From assembly GCF_013166595.1 (NCBI RefSeq), contig NZ_JABKKG010000002.1:1-64000 (forward strand): DNA of 64,000 nucleotides. Reading direction: 5' to 3'. The DNA is from Palleniella intestinalis. GTDB taxonomy: Bacteria; Bacteroidota; Bacteroidia; Bacteroidales; Bacteroidaceae. How positions within the stretch are numbered: position 1 is the first letter of the stretch; each line of letters begins with the position of its first letter. A model generated the notes under the pieces. It was not told the DNA's origin. It made no database searches and saw nothing but the letters and a program-made list of their open reading frames with translations. Positions 62,787 through 64,000 of this stretch are shown piece after piece. The position numbers and the translations under genes were made by a program.

Positions 62787-63476
62787 ATGGAAAAGAAAAC
62801 CGAACAGCAGGCTCAGCCTACAGAGTCTCTAACAAAAACAGAAGCATTCGTAGTAAAGTACAAGAAAGTAATTGGCATCAGTTTTGTGGCACTTATCGTG
62901 GTTGTCGCAGGCGCAATACTTATGAACACTTTCTACTTCCAGCCACGCCAAGATGAGGCAAGCACTGCCATGGCTAAGGCTCAAGACCTTTTCGCTCAGG
63001 AGCAGTACGAGAAAGCCCTGAATGGTGAAGGAAACAACCTTGGTTTCCTGAAAATCGCTGACCAGTACAGCTGCACTGACGCTGGCAACCTTGCAAATCT
63101 CTATGCAGGACTTTGCTATGCCAACCTCGGCAAGGCTCAGGAGGCAGAAAAATACCTCAGCGATTACTCGACATCAGATGATGCAATGGTCTCTCCTGCA
63201 GCAGTCGGCGCACTTGGCAATGTTTATGCAAAGCTCAACAAGATCGACGATGCAATCTCTGCACTGAAGAAAGCCGCAAAGATGGCAGACTCCGAGTCTG
63301 AGACAGGACGCAACCAGTCTCTCTCTCCACAGTTCCTCCTCCAGGCAGGTGAGCTTCTTGAGAGCCAAGGCAAGAAGGCTGACGCCCTTGCCATCTACAA
63401 GGACATCAAAGCCAACTATATCAACTCTGCCGTATATCGCGAGATAGACAAGTACATCGAACGTTGCGCAGAGTAA
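62787..63476 (+). CDS. Membrane-anchored TPR protein (YfgM-like)
   Basis: About 229 residues: a short charged N-terminus, one membrane helix (VIGISFVALIVVVAGAILM, about residues 32-50) and TPR-like repeats in the periplasmic part (ANLYAGLCYANLGKAQEAEKYL, GNVYAKLNKIDDAISALKKAAKMA, GELLESQGKKADALAIYKDIKANY). The form resembles YfgM-type proteins near the Sec translocon, but with ribH downstream the actual role is unknown. The frame is open upstream to 62700 but the ATG at 62787 gives the family N-terminus. Confidence 0.82.
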   Translation: MEKKTEQQAQPTESLTKTEAFVVKYKKVIGISFVALIVVVAGAILMNTFYFQPRQDEASTAMAKAQDLFAQEQYEKALNGEGNNLGFLKIADQYSCTDAGNLANLYAGLCYANLGKAQEAEKYLSDYSTSDDAMVSPAAVGALGNVYAKLNKIDDAISALKKAAKMADSESETGRNQSLSPQFLLQAGELLESQGKKADALAIYKDIKANYINSAVYREIDKYIERCAE

Positions 63477-63479
63477 GAC

Positions 63480-63950
63480 ATGGCTACACGAAATTTCTCC
63501 GATTACGACAAATCCAAAGTACCTAATGCCGAAAACATGTGTTTCGGCATTGTGGTTTCTGAGCGTAATCCGGAAATCACCAACGCCCTTCTTGAGGGAA
63601 CAGTAACAACGCTTGAAGGATTTGATGCCCTTCCCGAGAATATCCATGTGAAACGTGTGCCGGGAACAATGGAACTTGTCTACGGCGCACACCAGATGAC
63701 ACTGAATGACGGATATGACGCTGTCATAGCATTAGGATGTGTGGTGAAAGGCAAAACCCATTCCTTTGACTGCGTAGTAAACAGCGTCACAGCAGGCTTT
63801 GCACAACTGAACGCAACAAGTGCAGTACCTGTAATCTTCGGCATCCTTGCCACAGAAACCATGGAAGACGCAAAGGAAAGAGCAGGCGGCGCACTTGGCA
63901 ACAAAGGCGAAGAATGTGCCGTAGCAGCAATTAAAATGGCTAAATTCTGA
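63480..63950 (+). CDS. ribH: 6,7-dimethyl-8-ribityllumazine synthase
   Basis: A 156-residue enzyme for the next-to-last step of riboflavin synthesis, which forms lumazine from the butanone phosphate and the ribityl-aminouracil. Substrate motifs: FGIVVSERNPEIT, VPGTMELVYGA, ALGCVVKGKTHSFDCVVN and VIFGILATETMEDAKERAG. In the usual icosahedral or pentameric family. Three bp after the TPR gene. Confidence 0.95.
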   Translation: MATRNFSDYDKSKVPNAENMCFGIVVSERNPEITNALLEGTVTTLEGFDALPENIHVKRVPGTMELVYGAHQMTLNDGYDAVIALGCVVKGKTHSFDCVVNSVTAGFAQLNATSAVPVIFGILATETMEDAKERAGGALGNKGEECAVAAIKMAKF

Positions 63951-64000
63951 TGATATTAAAAGAAATATTAGAAAAATACACATTCAGCGAGATTTTCACA
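63950..64000 (+). CDS. Start of a further gene (partial)
   Basis: An ATG at 63950 overlaps the ribH stop by one base and the frame stays open for 17 codons (MILKEILEKYTFSEIFT) up to the window edge. The overlap and charged N-terminus suggest a real coupled gene, but nothing more can be said. Confidence 0.45.
   Translation, partial: MILKEILEKYTFSEIFT

Overview
The window is a chromosomal segment of a Bacteroidales bacterium, most likely Prevotellaceae or a close relative. The evidence is: (i) many Bacteroidetes-restricted families (DUF4301, DUF3078, DUF4199, DUF6048, DUF4827, HU-CCDC81/SPOR, HU-like); (ii) promoters of the Bacteroidetes sigma-ABfr type (TTG, 19-21 bp, TAnnTTTG), found directly upstream of about ten genes; (iii) A-rich leaders without strong Shine-Dalgarno sites. 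No phage, plasmid, transposase or CRISPR array was seen.

Layout. 1-1.5 kb: non-coding, with inverted TTCCCAAG repeats around an AT-rich block. 1.5-5.3 kb: HU/SPOR protein, Zn-ribbon/FHA protein and a PorE-like OmpA lipoprotein. 5.9-12 kb: a RelA/SpoT protein with a degenerate hydrolase domain, DUF4301, urea transporter, chloramphenicol acetyltransferase-like enzyme. 12.3-15.2 kb (minus): rny, zapA, a small coiled-coil gene and a conserved unknown. 15.4-20.9 kb: capsule/EPS genes (WcaJ-like transferase, rfbA, Wzc-like kinase with a Tyr-rich tail) and a small HAD protein. 21.2-26.9 kb: Crp-like regulator, lepA, then a queuosine salvage unit (preQ1-I riboswitch, YhhQ transporter, QueH) and a DUF3078 protein. 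27.1-36 kb: yidC, S9 peptidase, glnS, DedA, galM, galK. 36.2-36.5 kb: SRP RNA directly abutting tRNA-Thr. 36.5-41.8 kb: DUF4199, GT2, DUF6048, apbE, Crp-like regulator, DUF3332 lipoprotein, HU-like protein. 41.9-43.5 kb: non-coding, packed with 21-bp tandem repeats and nested palindromic elements. 43.5-54.4 kb (minus): a corrinoid/sugar locus. 54.5-64 kb: trmD, pepT, glmM, DUF4827, nrnA, a nucleotidyltransferase, DUF721, recF, TPR protein, ribH and the first codons of another gene.

The most unusual part is the minus-strand locus at 43.5-54.4 kb. It encodes, in transcription order: a DHDPS/N-acetylneuraminate-lyase-family aldolase, a sodium:solute symporter, L-fucose isomerase, a 985-residue fusion (UroD-type methyltransferase, MetH-type homocysteine methyltransferase and cobalamin-binding modules), a second stand-alone UroD-type methyltransferase with a zinc motif, a second symporter and a PduO-type cobalamin adenosyltransferase. 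The fusion lacks the folate-binding and AdoMet-reactivation modules of classical MetH. This suggests a one-polypeptide route that takes a methyl group from an imported, methylated compound through cobalamin to homocysteine. The substrate cannot be read from the sequence.

Several intergenic regions carry repeat families: nested palindromic (MITE-like) elements, GTTACCTTTT clusters, and tandem arrays with a strict 21-bp period, one of which starts exactly at the end of a MITE-like element.
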